Source of the DNA: Fibrobacterota bacterium
Lineage (GTDB): Bacteria > Fibrobacterota > Chitinivibrionia > Chitinivibrionales > Chitinispirillaceae
Reading direction: 5' to 3'
DNA length: 64,000 nt
NCBI GenBank assembly: GCA_023436205.1
Contig: JAEZKC010000059.1
Span: forward strand, 372,001-436,000
A model generated the notes under the pieces. It was given only the letters and a program-made list of their open reading frames with translations. It did no database searches and was not told where the DNA came from. Both the position numbers and the translations under genes were made by a program. Positions 8,342 to 17,138 of this stretch are shown piece by piece. Position 1 is the first letter of the stretch; every line of letters begins with the position of its first letter.

Positions 8342-8797
8342 TCATTTAGTTTTCAAAGATACTTCCATTGCGAACGAACCCAATGGACAGGTAAAAGGAA
8401 CGATTATAGTGGGTGCTCCGCTCTGTCCGGCGAGCACGTGGTTTCCTATTATGACATTCGGCAGGGAAATCGACAAGTTCAAGCCGACCAGGTCTCTTTT
8501 GGCGTACCCTGCGATTATATTGGCTATTTCTCCGATGGCGTCGGAGAGATCCGGTCCCGGACCTGAGATCTTCACCCCGATCATGCTGGATACCATATCC
8601 AGCGCCGATTGCAGTGGAAAGCAGAGGGAGATGGCTCCCTGAGCATCTCCGGATAATCCGATTACTCCCGAGATGTCGTATTTGGGCAGAGGCTCTCTCT
8701 TCAGCTGCGGTGTCCCCGGGACAGCATCAGTAAAAATCATTGTTTTAAAACAGGTTACGGTTGAGTTGATAAAGGGATTGATGTAGGCTACATTCAT
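8342..8797 (-). CDS. cheX: CheX-like CheY-P phosphatase
   Basis: 151 aa, complete CheC/CheX-type fold. The hallmark helix with acidic residue and asparagine is seen in DAIGEIANIIAG, the E-x-x-N pair that attacks aspartyl phosphate in this family. Located between the HDOD gene and cheY with very short gaps, so probably co-translated. The ribosome site is weak-looking (AGGAG in the preceding gap). Its job is most likely to terminate the CheY signal. CheX versus a one-motif CheC relative cannot be fully separated by eye. Confidence 0.8.
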   Translation of the reverse strand: MNVAYINPFINSTVTCFKTMIFTDAVPGTPQLKREPLPKYDISGVIGLSGDAQGAISLCFPLQSALDMVSSMIGVKISGPGPDLSDAIGEIANIIAGYAKRDLVGLNLSISLPNVIIGNHVLAGQSGAPTIIVPFTCPLGSFAMEVSLKTK

Positions 8798-8810
8798 TTA
8801 TGGACTCCTG

Positions 8811-9698
8811 TTACACGGCTCGTAGTTGAAGAACATTGCTGGTGCTTTCCATTGCCAGTACCAAATCTGACCGCTGCACCTCATGTTCCGCCTGTCTCAT
8901 GTATTTTATCAGCATATCGGGTGTGATTTTCATATACTCAAGCATTTCGTTTGTTTGATTAACAATTAGACCCTCAAAAGAGCCCAGTCCTGAGTTGCAT
9001 AAAACGTATTCTGAAAGGTAGGTGGAAGCAGTCACAGCTTTCTGATTGACCGGTGCTTTTTCTGGTTGATGATGAAACCGGACGGCACTGATCACAGCTG
9101 GATCAAGTTTCCAGAATTCAAGCAAAGCCGCACCAAGGGCTGCATGGGTTTCTTTGGGTGCCACAGCCTGTTCTGCATCAAGGTAGGAGATTTCGTGCTT
9201 GAAAGCATAATCAATAATAGTCTGAAACTCCTGGTGGAAGAACTGGTCATAAATCAGAATGCCAATATCATGCAGAAGCCCGGAAAGGAAAAGGGCCTGA
9301 CGTTGCAATGGGGTGTATTCAATACAGCCGATCTGGGATGTCATGCTGGCCATGTGAGCCGCTGTAAGTGCGTGTTTCCAGAACTGTTTATAATCAAGAA
9401 TGTTAGATTTCCTGTGAAGCGTTTTTATGATGCTTACTGCCATCGCGATGTTCCCCACTTCATTGAAGCCGATGCGGGTGATTGCGTAAGGGATCGAGGA
9501 AATCCGCTGAGATGTCCCGTACAGGGATGAGTTGGCCAGTTTAAGGATCTTGGCTGTTAGCGAAGGATCCTGCTGAATCAATCGGGAAAGCATGGATGCA
9601 TCTCCCTCATCGGAACTCACCATGTGCTGAATTCTTAAGGAAATTTCGGGCAGTGTTGGCAGATCATGGATGATAGTCAGGCGCCGAATTATACTCAT
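8811..9698 (-). CDS. HDOD-domain signalling protein
   Basis: 295 aa. The HDOD domain covers most of the protein: LPTLPEISLRIQHMVSS at the start, DPSLTAKILKLANSSLYG, and an HD-like segment SGLLHDIGILI (about residues 137-147) followed by HH at the HFHH-equivalent position (VRFHHQPE). HDOD proteins are usually catalytically silent relatives of HD-GYP domains and act in chemotaxis, motility or c-di-GMP-linked signalling. First gene of the cheX-cheY unit, with a consensus sigma-70 promoter (9730-9758) and an AAGGAGGT ribosome site. Confidence 0.85.
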   Translation of the reverse strand: MSIIRRLTIIHDLPTLPEISLRIQHMVSSDEGDASMLSRLIQQDPSLTAKILKLANSSLYGTSQRISSIPYAITRIGFNEVGNIAMAVSIIKTLHRKSNILDYKQFWKHALTAAHMASMTSQIGCIEYTPLQRQALFLSGLLHDIGILIYDQFFHQEFQTIIDYAFKHEISYLDAEQAVAPKETHAALGAALLEFWKLDPAVISAVRFHHQPEKAPVNQKAVTASTYLSEYVLCNSGLGSFEGLIVNQTNEMLEYMKITPDMLIKYMRQAEHEVQRSDLVLAMESTSNVLQLRAV

Positions 9699-9729
9699 GA
9701 AAGGTCTGTACCTCCTTAAATTCTTTGAG

Positions 9730-9758
9730 AGTATACCATCAATTTATGGGGGAGTCAA
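9730..9758 (-). promoter_or_regulatory. Sigma-70 promoter of the HDOD-cheX-cheY unit
   Basis: Minus strand TTGACT (9758-9753), 17-bp spacer, TATACT (9735-9730). Predicted start near 9723, about 25 bases before the HDOD start codon. The region upstream (9760-9840) is purine-rich with two TTATAATcTCTC-like repeats on the minus strand and has no gene. Confidence 0.8.
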
Positions 9759-9842
9759 GGAGGAGAGAGAACAGAGACCAGTGAATAGAGAGACCAGAAG
9801 GCAAAAACCAGGAGAGATTATAAGAGAGAAATTATAAGAATG

Positions 9843-10244
9843 TCAGCTGCTCATAAAGGCCGAAATCATTTCTGCAGGGATTCTTTTGGGCAGACCCGAA
9901 GAAATCTTCACGCAGGCTAGTATGACATCTCCGCTCACCAGAAGCGTTTTCTCCCTGCGGATTTCACTTTCGAAGGTGACAGTGGCAGCACTGAATTCTT
10001 TAATGCGAGTTGTGATGGTGATGAGGTCATTGTAACGGGCGGGACGCTTATATGAAAGGTGTGCCTCCACAACGGCAAACATGAGGTCTTTTTCGTGATA
10101 ATGGGAGAAATCCATCCCCATGTCTCTCAACAGTTCAGTTCTTCCTCGTTCCATGTAGCGAAGATAATTGGCATAATAGACCACATTACCGCAATCGGTA
10201 TCTTCATAATAGATGCGTATGGCGAGCTCGTTATTTTTCTTCAA
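9843..10244 (-). CDS. ybgC: YbgC-type acyl-CoA thioesterase (hotdog fold)
   Basis: 133 aa, the usual length of the family. The signature YYEDTDCGNVVYYANYLRY near the N-terminus contains the catalytic aspartate (D17), and ERGRTE follows as expected. YbgC enzymes hydrolyse acyl-CoA thioesters and in proteobacteria sit with the tol-pal genes; here the pal-like gene is 20 kb away. The start is TTG 10244 with AAGGA upstream, overlapping the end of the sigma-54 activator gene by 14 bp, so the two are co-translated although functionally dissimilar. Confidence 0.85.
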   Translation of the reverse strand: MKKNNELAIRIYYEDTDCGNVVYYANYLRYMERGRTELLRDMGMDFSHYHEKDLMFAVVEAHLSYKRPARYNDLITITTRIKEFSAATVTFESEIRREKTLLVSGDVILACVKISSGLPKRIPAEMISAFMSS

Positions 10245-11616
10245 GATTGTAATCCTTCATTTTACGCCACAACGTGGATCGGGAAATCCCCAGTTTTTTG
10301 GCCGCTTCGGTATAGTTGTAGTTGGTCATTCCCAGTATGAACAGAATATGTCCCTTTTCTACCTCGGCAAGGGTAAGCGGGGCACCATCCGGGGAGGGGT
10401 CTGTTGACATCTGCGGAGCTGTAAGTAAAAGACGGTTGCGGAACATGAATTCCGGAAGATCCCGTTCTGTGATCTCGTTGCCTTCCGCAAGCACAACCGC
10501 ATGCTCAATTATATTCTCCAGCTCCCGTACGTTCCCGGGATAGTTATAATTGGCAATTATGGCTTCAGCACCCTTTGATAGATGGAAGACTTGCTTTTCG
10601 AATAGCTGGTTGAATCTGTGGACAAAGAGACGAACTAAATTGGGGATTGTCTCTTTTCGTTCTCTGAGCGGAGGAAGAAATAGATAGAACACGTTGAGTC
10701 TGTAGAAAAGATCCTCTCTGAACCGCCCCTGTTCCATCAGTTTGCGTAAATCCTTGTTGGTGGCTGCAAGGATTCGGACATCAACGGATCTTTGCTGTGT
10801 ATCCCCAACTCTTCTGAATTCTCTCTCCTGCAGGAACCGGAGCAGTTTTACCTGCGCAGACGGTGAAAGTTCACCAACCTCATCCAGAAAGAGTGTTCCC
10901 AGATGAGCCTCTTCCACCAGCCCCGCCTTATCTCTGTCAGCTCCGGTGAAGGCCCCTTTTTTATGGCCAAACAGTTCTGACTCAAAAAGCGTGTCAGGAA
11001 TGGCCCCGCAGTTCATTGCCACGAAATGGCCTTCATTACGCCTGGACATACGATGGATGATCCTGGCGAAGAATTCTTTTCCAGTCCCGCTCTCACCTCC
11101 AATGAGGACAGTGGATGCGGTCGGAGCAATTTTCATGGCAAATTTCAGCACTTTCTGCATGGCAGGGGAACCGGCCATAAGATCGTTTAAAACCCTCTGC
11201 TCAAGCTCAATCTGGGTGCGCCCCCGTTCTGCCCTCAGAGAAATTTTGTCCAGTACCGTTTTCAGATCGGGTATTTTTATGGGCTTGACCAAATAAAAAG
11301 AGGCACCGCTTTTCAGGGCGCTGGTGGCTTCCTCCAGCTCATTTACTGATGCCAACACCACCACTTCCGCATCGTTTCGGGTGCGAATGTAGCTTACGAG
11401 ATCCATTTCCTGGGCAGGCATTTTTTCAAAATCAACGAAGGCCACATCCACTTTTATCTTGTCCAGCAAGCTTATAGCCTCGCTCTGATTGGATGCTTCC
11501 GCAATTCGATATCCGTGGCTTGAGAGCTCTTCGCGCAACTTGGCCCTGAACGAAAAATCGGCAGATATCACCAAAACAGTTTTGGACGGAAGGCTCTCTT
11601 CACTTGTTCTTGACAT
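10231..11616 (-). CDS. Sigma-54-dependent activator with a degenerate receiver domain
   Basis: 461 aa in three parts. Residues ~10-125: receiver-like domain; the phospho-acceptor aspartate (FVDFE) and the lysine (LVKPI) remain, but the acidic pair is replaced (VISADF instead of V-D-D). Residues ~150-385: AAA+ domain with Walker A GESGTGKE, sigma-54-contact loop GAFTGA and Walker B LFLDEVGE. C-terminus: Fis-type HTH (TEAAKKLGISRSTLWRKMKD). It should activate sigma-54 promoters, two of which (sppA, glnN) are in this window. Altered pocket suggests phosphorylation-independent or modified control. No adjacent kinase. Confidence 0.9.
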   Translation of the reverse strand: MSRTSEESLPSKTVLVISADFSFRAKLREELSSHGYRIAEASNQSEAISLLDKIKVDVAFVDFEKMPAQEMDLVSYIRTRNDAEVVVLASVNELEEATSALKSGASFYLVKPIKIPDLKTVLDKISLRAERGRTQIELEQRVLNDLMAGSPAMQKVLKFAMKIAPTASTVLIGGESGTGKEFFARIIHRMSRRNEGHFVAMNCGAIPDTLFESELFGHKKGAFTGADRDKAGLVEEAHLGTLFLDEVGELSPSAQVKLLRFLQEREFRRVGDTQQRSVDVRILAATNKDLRKLMEQGRFREDLFYRLNVFYLFLPPLRERKETIPNLVRLFVHRFNQLFEKQVFHLSKGAEAIIANYNYPGNVRELENIIEHAVVLAEGNEITERDLPEFMFRNRLLLTAPQMSTDPSPDGAPLTLAEVEKGHILFILGMTNYNYTEAAKKLGISRSTLWRKMKDYNLEEK

Positions 11617-11741
11617 GGCGCCTCTATGACCAGACTCTGGAAAATGTTACTTTTAAGGGCAATAGATTAAAATATGTTTCGACATCGAATTTTTGAAGTG
11701 ATTACTTACAATCGCCGGGCTGTTTTGGCATTCTGAGGACT

Positions 11742-13043
11742 ATGAAAACGAATAATCAGATACTTAAAAATATGGAAAGAGGGGTCACTCTTCTGTTTGT
11801 TCTGCTGAGCCTTGCGCTTCTGGCGGGTTTTGTTCCTTTCAGGCTTAAAGCTGTTGAAACACGAATGGCCCGGGAGTTTGCAACTGTTGGCGCCGACTCC
11901 ATCATCATTGATAAAATTTACCTGAAACTCTGGCAGGGAGCAGCTGTCAAGGGGGTACGGTTTTCCAAAGTAGTAGAAAATGACATTGCTTTGAAATTTT
12001 ACGCTGATCAGGTTTCCATTAGATGCAACCTGGTTCATCTGGCCTTGGCCGCTTTAGTTAATGAAGTGCCGCCATTTTTCGCAGATAGTCTGTTTCAGCT
12101 AATCACCACAAAGCCTGCCGAAGGATTAAATGAGGTTATACAGCTGCTTGCAGAACAAAATCTCTGCAAGGGTGTATCTGCTGAAAAATGTTCATTCATC
12201 CTGTATCAAAACGGACAGAATTTTTTCCAGGTCGCTGATGCAACCATCAATTTAAAGAAAAAGGGAAAAGCAGCTTTTGACGGCAGCCTTGGAATCCACC
12301 TCCTGGATGTTCCCGTTTTGGCCAGAATCGAAAATTTTGAAGGTGATCTATCCATTAATGAGCAGCAGCTTCATATAGAAAATGGTAAAGGTACCGTTTT
12401 TGATGGCAAGCTGCACCTGGATACCAAAATCAATTTGTCCACATCCCACCTGGCTGGAGGACACCTGCGTGTGGATGGTTTAGAGATGGAGAAATTCTGC
12501 AATTTTTTGGAATTCAAAGAGGGACAGCTGAAAGGTAGCGTAGATTTTGATTTGAAGTTTGAAAAAAGTGTTCTTCTCCTTGATTCTCTCAAAGGAAGCG
12601 GAAATGCCACGGTAAGTAAAGTGTGGGCACACGAACTGCCGCTTCAGAAATCAATAATGGTGAGCTTTGTATCCCCGAAACTCACGGACTTGCGATTTAA
12701 TAAAATTAAGGCTGATTATCATCTGTCGGACCTCAGGCTTAATTTTAATCAGCTGGATGCAAAAGGAGATCTTCTGGATTTCAGTTCTCAGGGATGGGCT
12801 GCTCTGAACGGGCAGTTGGGGATCAACATGGAGGGAGAGCTGAATAAAAAAGTTGCCGACCAAATGTCTGAACTGGTGAAAGCATCGCTGGAGGAGACCA
12901 AAAACGGAGGTAGAAAGTTCAAATGCCGGATCAGTGGCACCTTTGTGCATCCGGCCATCGAAGTTGACAAGTCTATTTACGGCCGCGCCGCCGGTAACGT
13001 GTTGGGTAACGTAAAGCAGGGTTTCAGGAACCTGTTCAAATAG
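11742..13043 (+). CDS. AsmA-like membrane-anchored protein
   Basis: 433 aa. An N-terminal membrane anchor (about residues 15-33, VTLLFVLLSLALLAGFVPF) precedes a long beta-rich periplasmic region of repeating amphipathic strands (for example LHIENGKGTVFDGKLHLDTKI), as in the AsmA/TamB/DUF748 group involved in envelope lipid transport and outer-membrane homeostasis. No catalytic motif. Short leader with GAGG before ATG 11742. The assignment rests on architecture rather than a signature motif. Confidence 0.6.
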   Translation: MKTNNQILKNMERGVTLLFVLLSLALLAGFVPFRLKAVETRMAREFATVGADSIIIDKIYLKLWQGAAVKGVRFSKVVENDIALKFYADQVSIRCNLVHLALAALVNEVPPFFADSLFQLITTKPAEGLNEVIQLLAEQNLCKGVSAEKCSFILYQNGQNFFQVADATINLKKKGKAAFDGSLGIHLLDVPVLARIENFEGDLSINEQQLHIENGKGTVFDGKLHLDTKINLSTSHLAGGHLRVDGLEMEKFCNFLEFKEGQLKGSVDFDLKFEKSVLLLDSLKGSGNATVSKVWAHELPLQKSIMVSFVSPKLTDLRFNKIKADYHLSDLRLNFNQLDAKGDLLDFSSQGWAALNGQLGINMEGELNKKVADQMSELVKASLEETKNGGRKFKCRISGTFVHPAIEVDKSIYGRAAGNVLGNVKQGFRNLFK

Positions 13044-13073
13044 TGCTCTTTTCACAACTCCAAGAGAAGCCAA

Positions 13074-14300
13074 TTGCATACAGAAGATAATCATTTGTCT
13101 CCACGGGGCCTTGAGAGACGTCTCAAACGTCACTTCTTAAAAGCCGAACACACTTTCCTGGCGACTACCACCCCCGGGTTTGAAAAAGTGCTCGCACAGG
13201 AAATTGAGAAACTTGACGGTGTTGTGAGGACTGAACTTCTTAAAGGAGGAGTGGAGTTTACCGGACCTCTTCAGCTGGTTTACTCTTCAAATCTCAAGCT
13301 CCGCACTGCCAATCGCATTCTTTTAAGAATAGATTCCTTTACCGCCCGTTCCTACCCGGAGCTCTATAACAAGATAAAACGAGTACCCTGGGAGCTCTAC
13401 CTTGGTTTCGCAAAAAACTTCACCCTCCATTGCACATCGCGGAATTCCCGACTGCATCACACCGAAAATATCTCGGGGTCCGTTGCAGAATCCATAACAG
13501 ACAATATGGTAAAATTGGGGGTGAAGAGCACATTTACAGATGAATCACCACTGAAGATTCACATCCGTTTTGCTGATGATGTCTGTCACTTGAGCATGGA
13601 TTCCAGTGGTGATTACCTCTATAAAAGAGGGTATCGTGAATCCACCGCTCACGCGCCGCTCAGGGAAACCACCGCCGCAAGCTTGCTTATGCTTTCGGGC
13701 TGGCAGAATATTCCGGTTATTCTTGATCCTATGTGCGGTTCCGGTACATTTATAATCGAAGCCGCCCAGATGTCCCGGCGTATGGCGCCAGGACTCACCA
13801 GAAGAAACTTTTCATTTCAGTTCTGGCCTTCCTTCAATGATGAACTGTGGAAAAGAGTTCTGGCATCCGCGAAAGAGCAAGTTCTTCAGAAATCCTCAAA
13901 GGCGTTGCTTGCCAATGATATCAGTCCGGAAGCAATCGAGGCCACTAAAGAAAACAGCGCTCGGGCTGGGGTTAGTGAGAGCATAGTTGTCAGTTCAAAC
14001 AACGCCCTCACCATCGATCGCCCCGATTTCGAAACCGGGCTGCTGATCTCCAATCTTCCTTACGGAAAAAGAGTGGGGGAGAAGCGGGATCTGGAGCTGC
14101 TGGCGGGTTTGGGAAATCATCTGAGATCCCGTTTTTCTGGCTGGAGATTCGGTTTTGTGACCAGTGAACGGGATTTCGAACGGCTGAGCGGGTTGGAAAT
14201 TTCATCGGTGTTAGCTTTTGAAAACGGCGGCATTCCTGTTTATTTCTTTTGCGGCAAGGTGGGGCAGCACAGAAATGTGCAGCACAAATTTGTAGCATGA
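13074..14300 (+). CDS. THUMP-domain RNA guanine-N2 methyltransferase, RlmL-N/Trm14-like
   Basis: 408 aa. Residues ~25-170 resemble a ferredoxin-like plus THUMP RNA-binding module (TTPGFEKVLAQEIEKL at the start, as in RlmL). The UPF0020-type methyltransferase domain has motif I DPMCGSGTFIIEAA and motif IV SNLPYGKR, equivalent to NPPY. The family methylates guanine N2 in rRNA (m2G2445 by RlmL) or tRNA; the target here cannot be decided. Only the N-terminal half of E. coli RlmL is represented; the RlmK half is absent. Start is TTG 13074 with AGAGAAG upstream; there is no ATG before residue 150. Confidence 0.8.
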   Translation: MHTEDNHLSPRGLERRLKRHFLKAEHTFLATTTPGFEKVLAQEIEKLDGVVRTELLKGGVEFTGPLQLVYSSNLKLRTANRILLRIDSFTARSYPELYNKIKRVPWELYLGFAKNFTLHCTSRNSRLHHTENISGSVAESITDNMVKLGVKSTFTDESPLKIHIRFADDVCHLSMDSSGDYLYKRGYRESTAHAPLRETTAASLLMLSGWQNIPVILDPMCGSGTFIIEAAQMSRRMAPGLTRRNFSFQFWPSFNDELWKRVLASAKEQVLQKSSKALLANDISPEAIEATKENSARAGVSESIVVSSNNALTIDRPDFETGLLISNLPYGKRVGEKRDLELLAGLGNHLRSRFSGWRFGFVTSERDFERLSGLEISSVLAFENGGIPVYFFCGKVGQHRNVQHKFVA

Positions 14301-14376
14301 TACATTAATGTGCTGCTGATTTTAAGCAGAATTGTTGAAAACACCCCGATTCTGCCCAAATTCCACCATCTCTTCA

Positions 14377-14396
14377 TTTGGCCTGTATATTGCATA
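14377..14396 (+). promoter_or_regulatory. Sigma-54 promoter for glnN
   Basis: TTTGGCCTGTATATTGCAT: GG at 14380-14381 and GC at 14392-14393 are separated by 10 bases, with TTGGC and TTGCA elements matching the -24/-12 consensus. Predicted start near 14405, giving a leader of about 100 bases that begins with a hairpin GGCAGA/TCTGCC (14404-14421) and is GC-rich. Nitrogen-regulated sigma-54 transcription of glutamine synthetase genes is classic; no known glutamine riboswitch motif was recognised in the leader. Confidence 0.8.
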
Positions 14397-14506
14397 TATT
14401 CTTGGCAGAAAAAAATCTGCCGAGGTCCGGGGTTCAACGGAGAGCGCCGGAAAAGGGGCGCGGATGCACGCGGCAGCAATCACATACTTTTCTCAGAAAG
14501 GTTCAT

Positions 14507-16696
14507 ATGAGCAGCAGAAGCGAAATAACTCAAGTGATCGAGCCAATCGCATGCGAGAAGATCGAAGCACCTTCTCCAGTGTCAAGCTACTACGGAGTAA
14601 ACACCTTCAACGAACTCACCATGCAGAAAATGATCTCCGAGAAGACTTTCAAAGCCTTCAAAAAGTGGCAGGAGGAGGGTGTTGTCATCTCCATGGCTCA
14701 GGCAGACGAGATCGCTCAAGCCATGAAAGAATGGGCCGTTACAAAAGGAGCCACCGCTTATACTCACTGGTTCCAGCCCATGACTGGCCTTACTGCCGAA
14801 AAGCATGACAGCTTCATAAGCATTGTGAATTCTCACTGCGTTATCGAGAAATTCACCGGAAGCAAGCTGATACAGGGTGAGCCCGATGCCTCCTCTTTCC
14901 CTTCCGGTGGTATCAGAGCCACTTTCGAAGCCAGAGGTTATACCGCCTGGGATCCTTCATCACCTGCTTTCATCACTGAAGTGGAACTGGGAAAGACTCT
15001 GTGCATCCCCACCATCTTTATCTCCTATACAGGTGAAGCTCTCGACAAAAAGCTTCCTCTTCTTCGTTCCGATGCCGCCATCAACAAGGCTGCAAAAGAT
15101 CTTCTGAAGCTTTTCGGTCATGATGTAACCCAGGTTTACTCCACTTGCGGACCTGAGCAGGAATACTTCCTCATCGATCAGGCCTACTACAAGAAACGTT
15201 CCGATCTCATGCTCACCGGCCGTACTCTCATCGGTGCCTCATCACCCAAGGGTCAGCAGCTTGAGGATCAGTACTTCGGATCCATCAAGGAACGCGTTCT
15301 CAACTATATGAATGATGTGTCCATCGAGGCTTACAAACTGGGCATTCCCGTGACTACCCGTCATAACGAAGTGGCTCCTCATCAGTATGAGTTTGCTCCC
15401 ATTTTCGAGAAATCCAACTTGGCAGCAGACCACAACCAGCTCCTTATGGATCTGATGAGAAAAGTTGCTCTTCGCCATAACCTGGTGTGCCTCATGCATG
15501 AGAAACCGTTCGCCGGCGTAAACGGAAGCGGAAAGCACCTGAACTGGTCTCTGGCAGATGACAAGGGCAATAACCTGCTCAACCCCGGTGATACCCCTGA
15601 AGACAATCTGATTTTCCTTACTGTTCTGGTTTCTGTGATTCATGCGGTTTTCCACCACAGCGATCTTCTCAGAGCTGCCGTGGCCACCGCCGGAAACGAA
15701 CACCGCCTGGGTGCCAACGAGGCTCCTCCGGCAATCGTGAGCGTGTTCCTTGGCGAGCAGCTTTCTAAGATCATCAGCATGATCGAGAGCGGAAAGATTG
15801 AAAAGGGCAAGAAGCAGGATCTCATCGATCTGGGTGTTGGACTTCTTCCCAAGTTCATCCGTGATACAACCGACCGTAACAGAACTTCTCCTTTCGCCTT
15901 CACCGGTGCAAAGTTTGAGTTCCGTGCTCTCGGAAGCTCCATGAACATCTCCACCGCCATCGCAGTGGTAAACACCGTGGTTGCCGACTCCATGCAGGTT
16001 ATCACCGAGCGGATCAAGGCGGAATCTCCCAATGGCGATTTCGCTTCCATAGTTCTCAAAGTGCTTGCCGGAGCCATCAAGGAATCCAAGGCAATCCTTT
16101 TCGAAGGCAACAACTACTCTGATGAATGGGTCAAGGAAGCTGAAAAGCGAGGTCTGCCCAATGTGGCTTCTTCACCCGAAGCTCTCAAGGCTTTCGTCAC
16201 TCCCAAGGCAATCGATCTTTTCGAACGTCATAAAGTGTTCTCAAAGGTTGAACTTACTGCACGTTACAACATCTGGCTCGACATCTACGAAAAGGTGCTT
16301 GACATTGAAGCTCGCACTCTTGCCGAGATGGTCGGTACCCAGATTCTTCCCAATGCTTACAGCTATCAGAGCGATGTTGCAAGCGGTCTCGAGATTCTGA
16401 GAGATCTCTCCGATGACAACACAATCAAAATGGTTGAAGGTGCACTTGAGGACAGAAAAGAACAGTTTGAGAAACTTACTGCCGATATCTATTATATCCG
16501 TAAGAATCTCAAAGAGATGGATGCACTTCTTGAGAAAGCACATCACATGGATCTAGAGCAGAAGTGTGCATTCTTCTTTAGCGATCTGAAGCCTCACATG
16601 CAGCATATTCGCCGTCATGTGGATGCTCTGGAGAGCGTCATGCCTGATGAAATGTGGACTCTTCCCAAGTACCGCGAGATTCTTTTCATCTCCTAA
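14507..16696 (+). CDS. glnN: Glutamine synthetase type III
   Basis: 729 aa, the size of GSIII (types I and II are about 450 and 350). It makes glutamine from glutamate, ammonia and ATP and is the main nitrogen-assimilation enzyme in Bacteroidota/Fibrobacterota and some cyanobacteria. GSIII features: long N-terminal extension (SSYYGVNTFNELTMQKMISE), conserved TRHNEVAPHQYEFAPIFE, NGSGKHLNWSL and NRTSPFAFTGAKFEFRALG. ATG 14507 is chosen because AGAAAGG precedes it by 5-6 bases; the frame extends upstream to 14378 across the promoter, which rules that start out. Sigma-54 promoter and strong terminator show a monocistronic, nitrogen-responsive gene. Confidence 0.97.
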   Translation: MSSRSEITQVIEPIACEKIEAPSPVSSYYGVNTFNELTMQKMISEKTFKAFKKWQEEGVVISMAQADEIAQAMKEWAVTKGATAYTHWFQPMTGLTAEKHDSFISIVNSHCVIEKFTGSKLIQGEPDASSFPSGGIRATFEARGYTAWDPSSPAFITEVELGKTLCIPTIFISYTGEALDKKLPLLRSDAAINKAAKDLLKLFGHDVTQVYSTCGPEQEYFLIDQAYYKKRSDLMLTGRTLIGASSPKGQQLEDQYFGSIKERVLNYMNDVSIEAYKLGIPVTTRHNEVAPHQYEFAPIFEKSNLAADHNQLLMDLMRKVALRHNLVCLMHEKPFAGVNGSGKHLNWSLADDKGNNLLNPGDTPEDNLIFLTVLVSVIHAVFHHSDLLRAAVATAGNEHRLGANEAPPAIVSVFLGEQLSKIISMIESGKIEKGKKQDLIDLGVGLLPKFIRDTTDRNRTSPFAFTGAKFEFRALGSSMNISTAIAVVNTVVADSMQVITERIKAESPNGDFASIVLKVLAGAIKESKAILFEGNNYSDEWVKEAEKRGLPNVASSPEALKAFVTPKAIDLFERHKVFSKVELTARYNIWLDIYEKVLDIEARTLAEMVGTQILPNAYSYQSDVASGLEILRDLSDDNTIKMVEGALEDRKEQFEKLTADIYYIRKNLKEMDALLEKAHHMDLEQKCAFFFSDLKPHMQHIRRHVDALESVMPDEMWTLPKYREILFIS

Positions 16697-16723
16697 TAAG
16701 AGACGAAAAAGGGTTACGGTTCA

Positions 16724-16760
16724 GGGGTTTTCCCGAAAGGGAAAACCCCGTTTGTTTTTA
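16724..16760 (+). terminator. Intrinsic terminator of glnN
   Basis: An 11-bp perfect stem (GGGGTTTTCCC with GGGAAAACCCC) around a GAAA tetraloop is followed by GTTTGTTTTTA. Textbook intrinsic terminator. Confidence 0.92.
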
Positions 16761-16802
16761 TACATCTCGACGTCTTCGTATTCATACGAGTTGATGTGAA
16801 AC

Positions 16803-17105
16803 TTTTTTTGGTTAACGGCGAAGACGCCTGACAGGTCACGGTGCTTTTCTCCCGCTTGGCGACAGTATCAAAAATAGTCATCAGAGTGTGGTTGCTCCGA
16901 ATTTGCAGTACGCAGCTAAATATACAAGCCATAATCAACTGTAAAATCACTGATTTATTTATGATTCTTAAGAGTCATGCGGAAGAGGGGAGACATGTTT
17001 CATAAATGTGCGTGATTGAGATACTCTGATGACTATTTTCGATGAGTATCGAAGCGTGAGCTGCTGCCGGAGACCTGTAAGGCGTCTTCGCCGTTAACAA
17101 AAAAA
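16803..17105. repeat. About 300-bp element with long imperfect inverted repeats
   Basis: The left arm (16803-16887) and the right arm (17023-17105) are imperfect reverse complements of about 85 bp: the outer 35 bases (T-run, GTTAACGGCGAAGACGCC, ACAGGTC) and the inner 17 (AATAGTCATCAGAGT) are almost identical, with a diverged stretch between. About 135 bp of AT-rich sequence without an ORF lies inside. It sits between convergent glnN and the UbiA gene. It resembles a MITE or a pair of inverted copies of a dispersed palindromic repeat; no target-site duplication was clear. The adjoining 16761-16802 holds a small palindrome (TCGTAT-TC-ATACGA) and no gene. Confidence 0.7.
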
Positions 17106-17138
17106 CATAATGTAACTGTCTGATTTGAGAACCGAGCG

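Noticed and set aside
14404..14506. Possible glutamine riboswitch in the glnN leader
   Set aside because: Hairpins exist but the conserved glnA-motif bases were not recognised.
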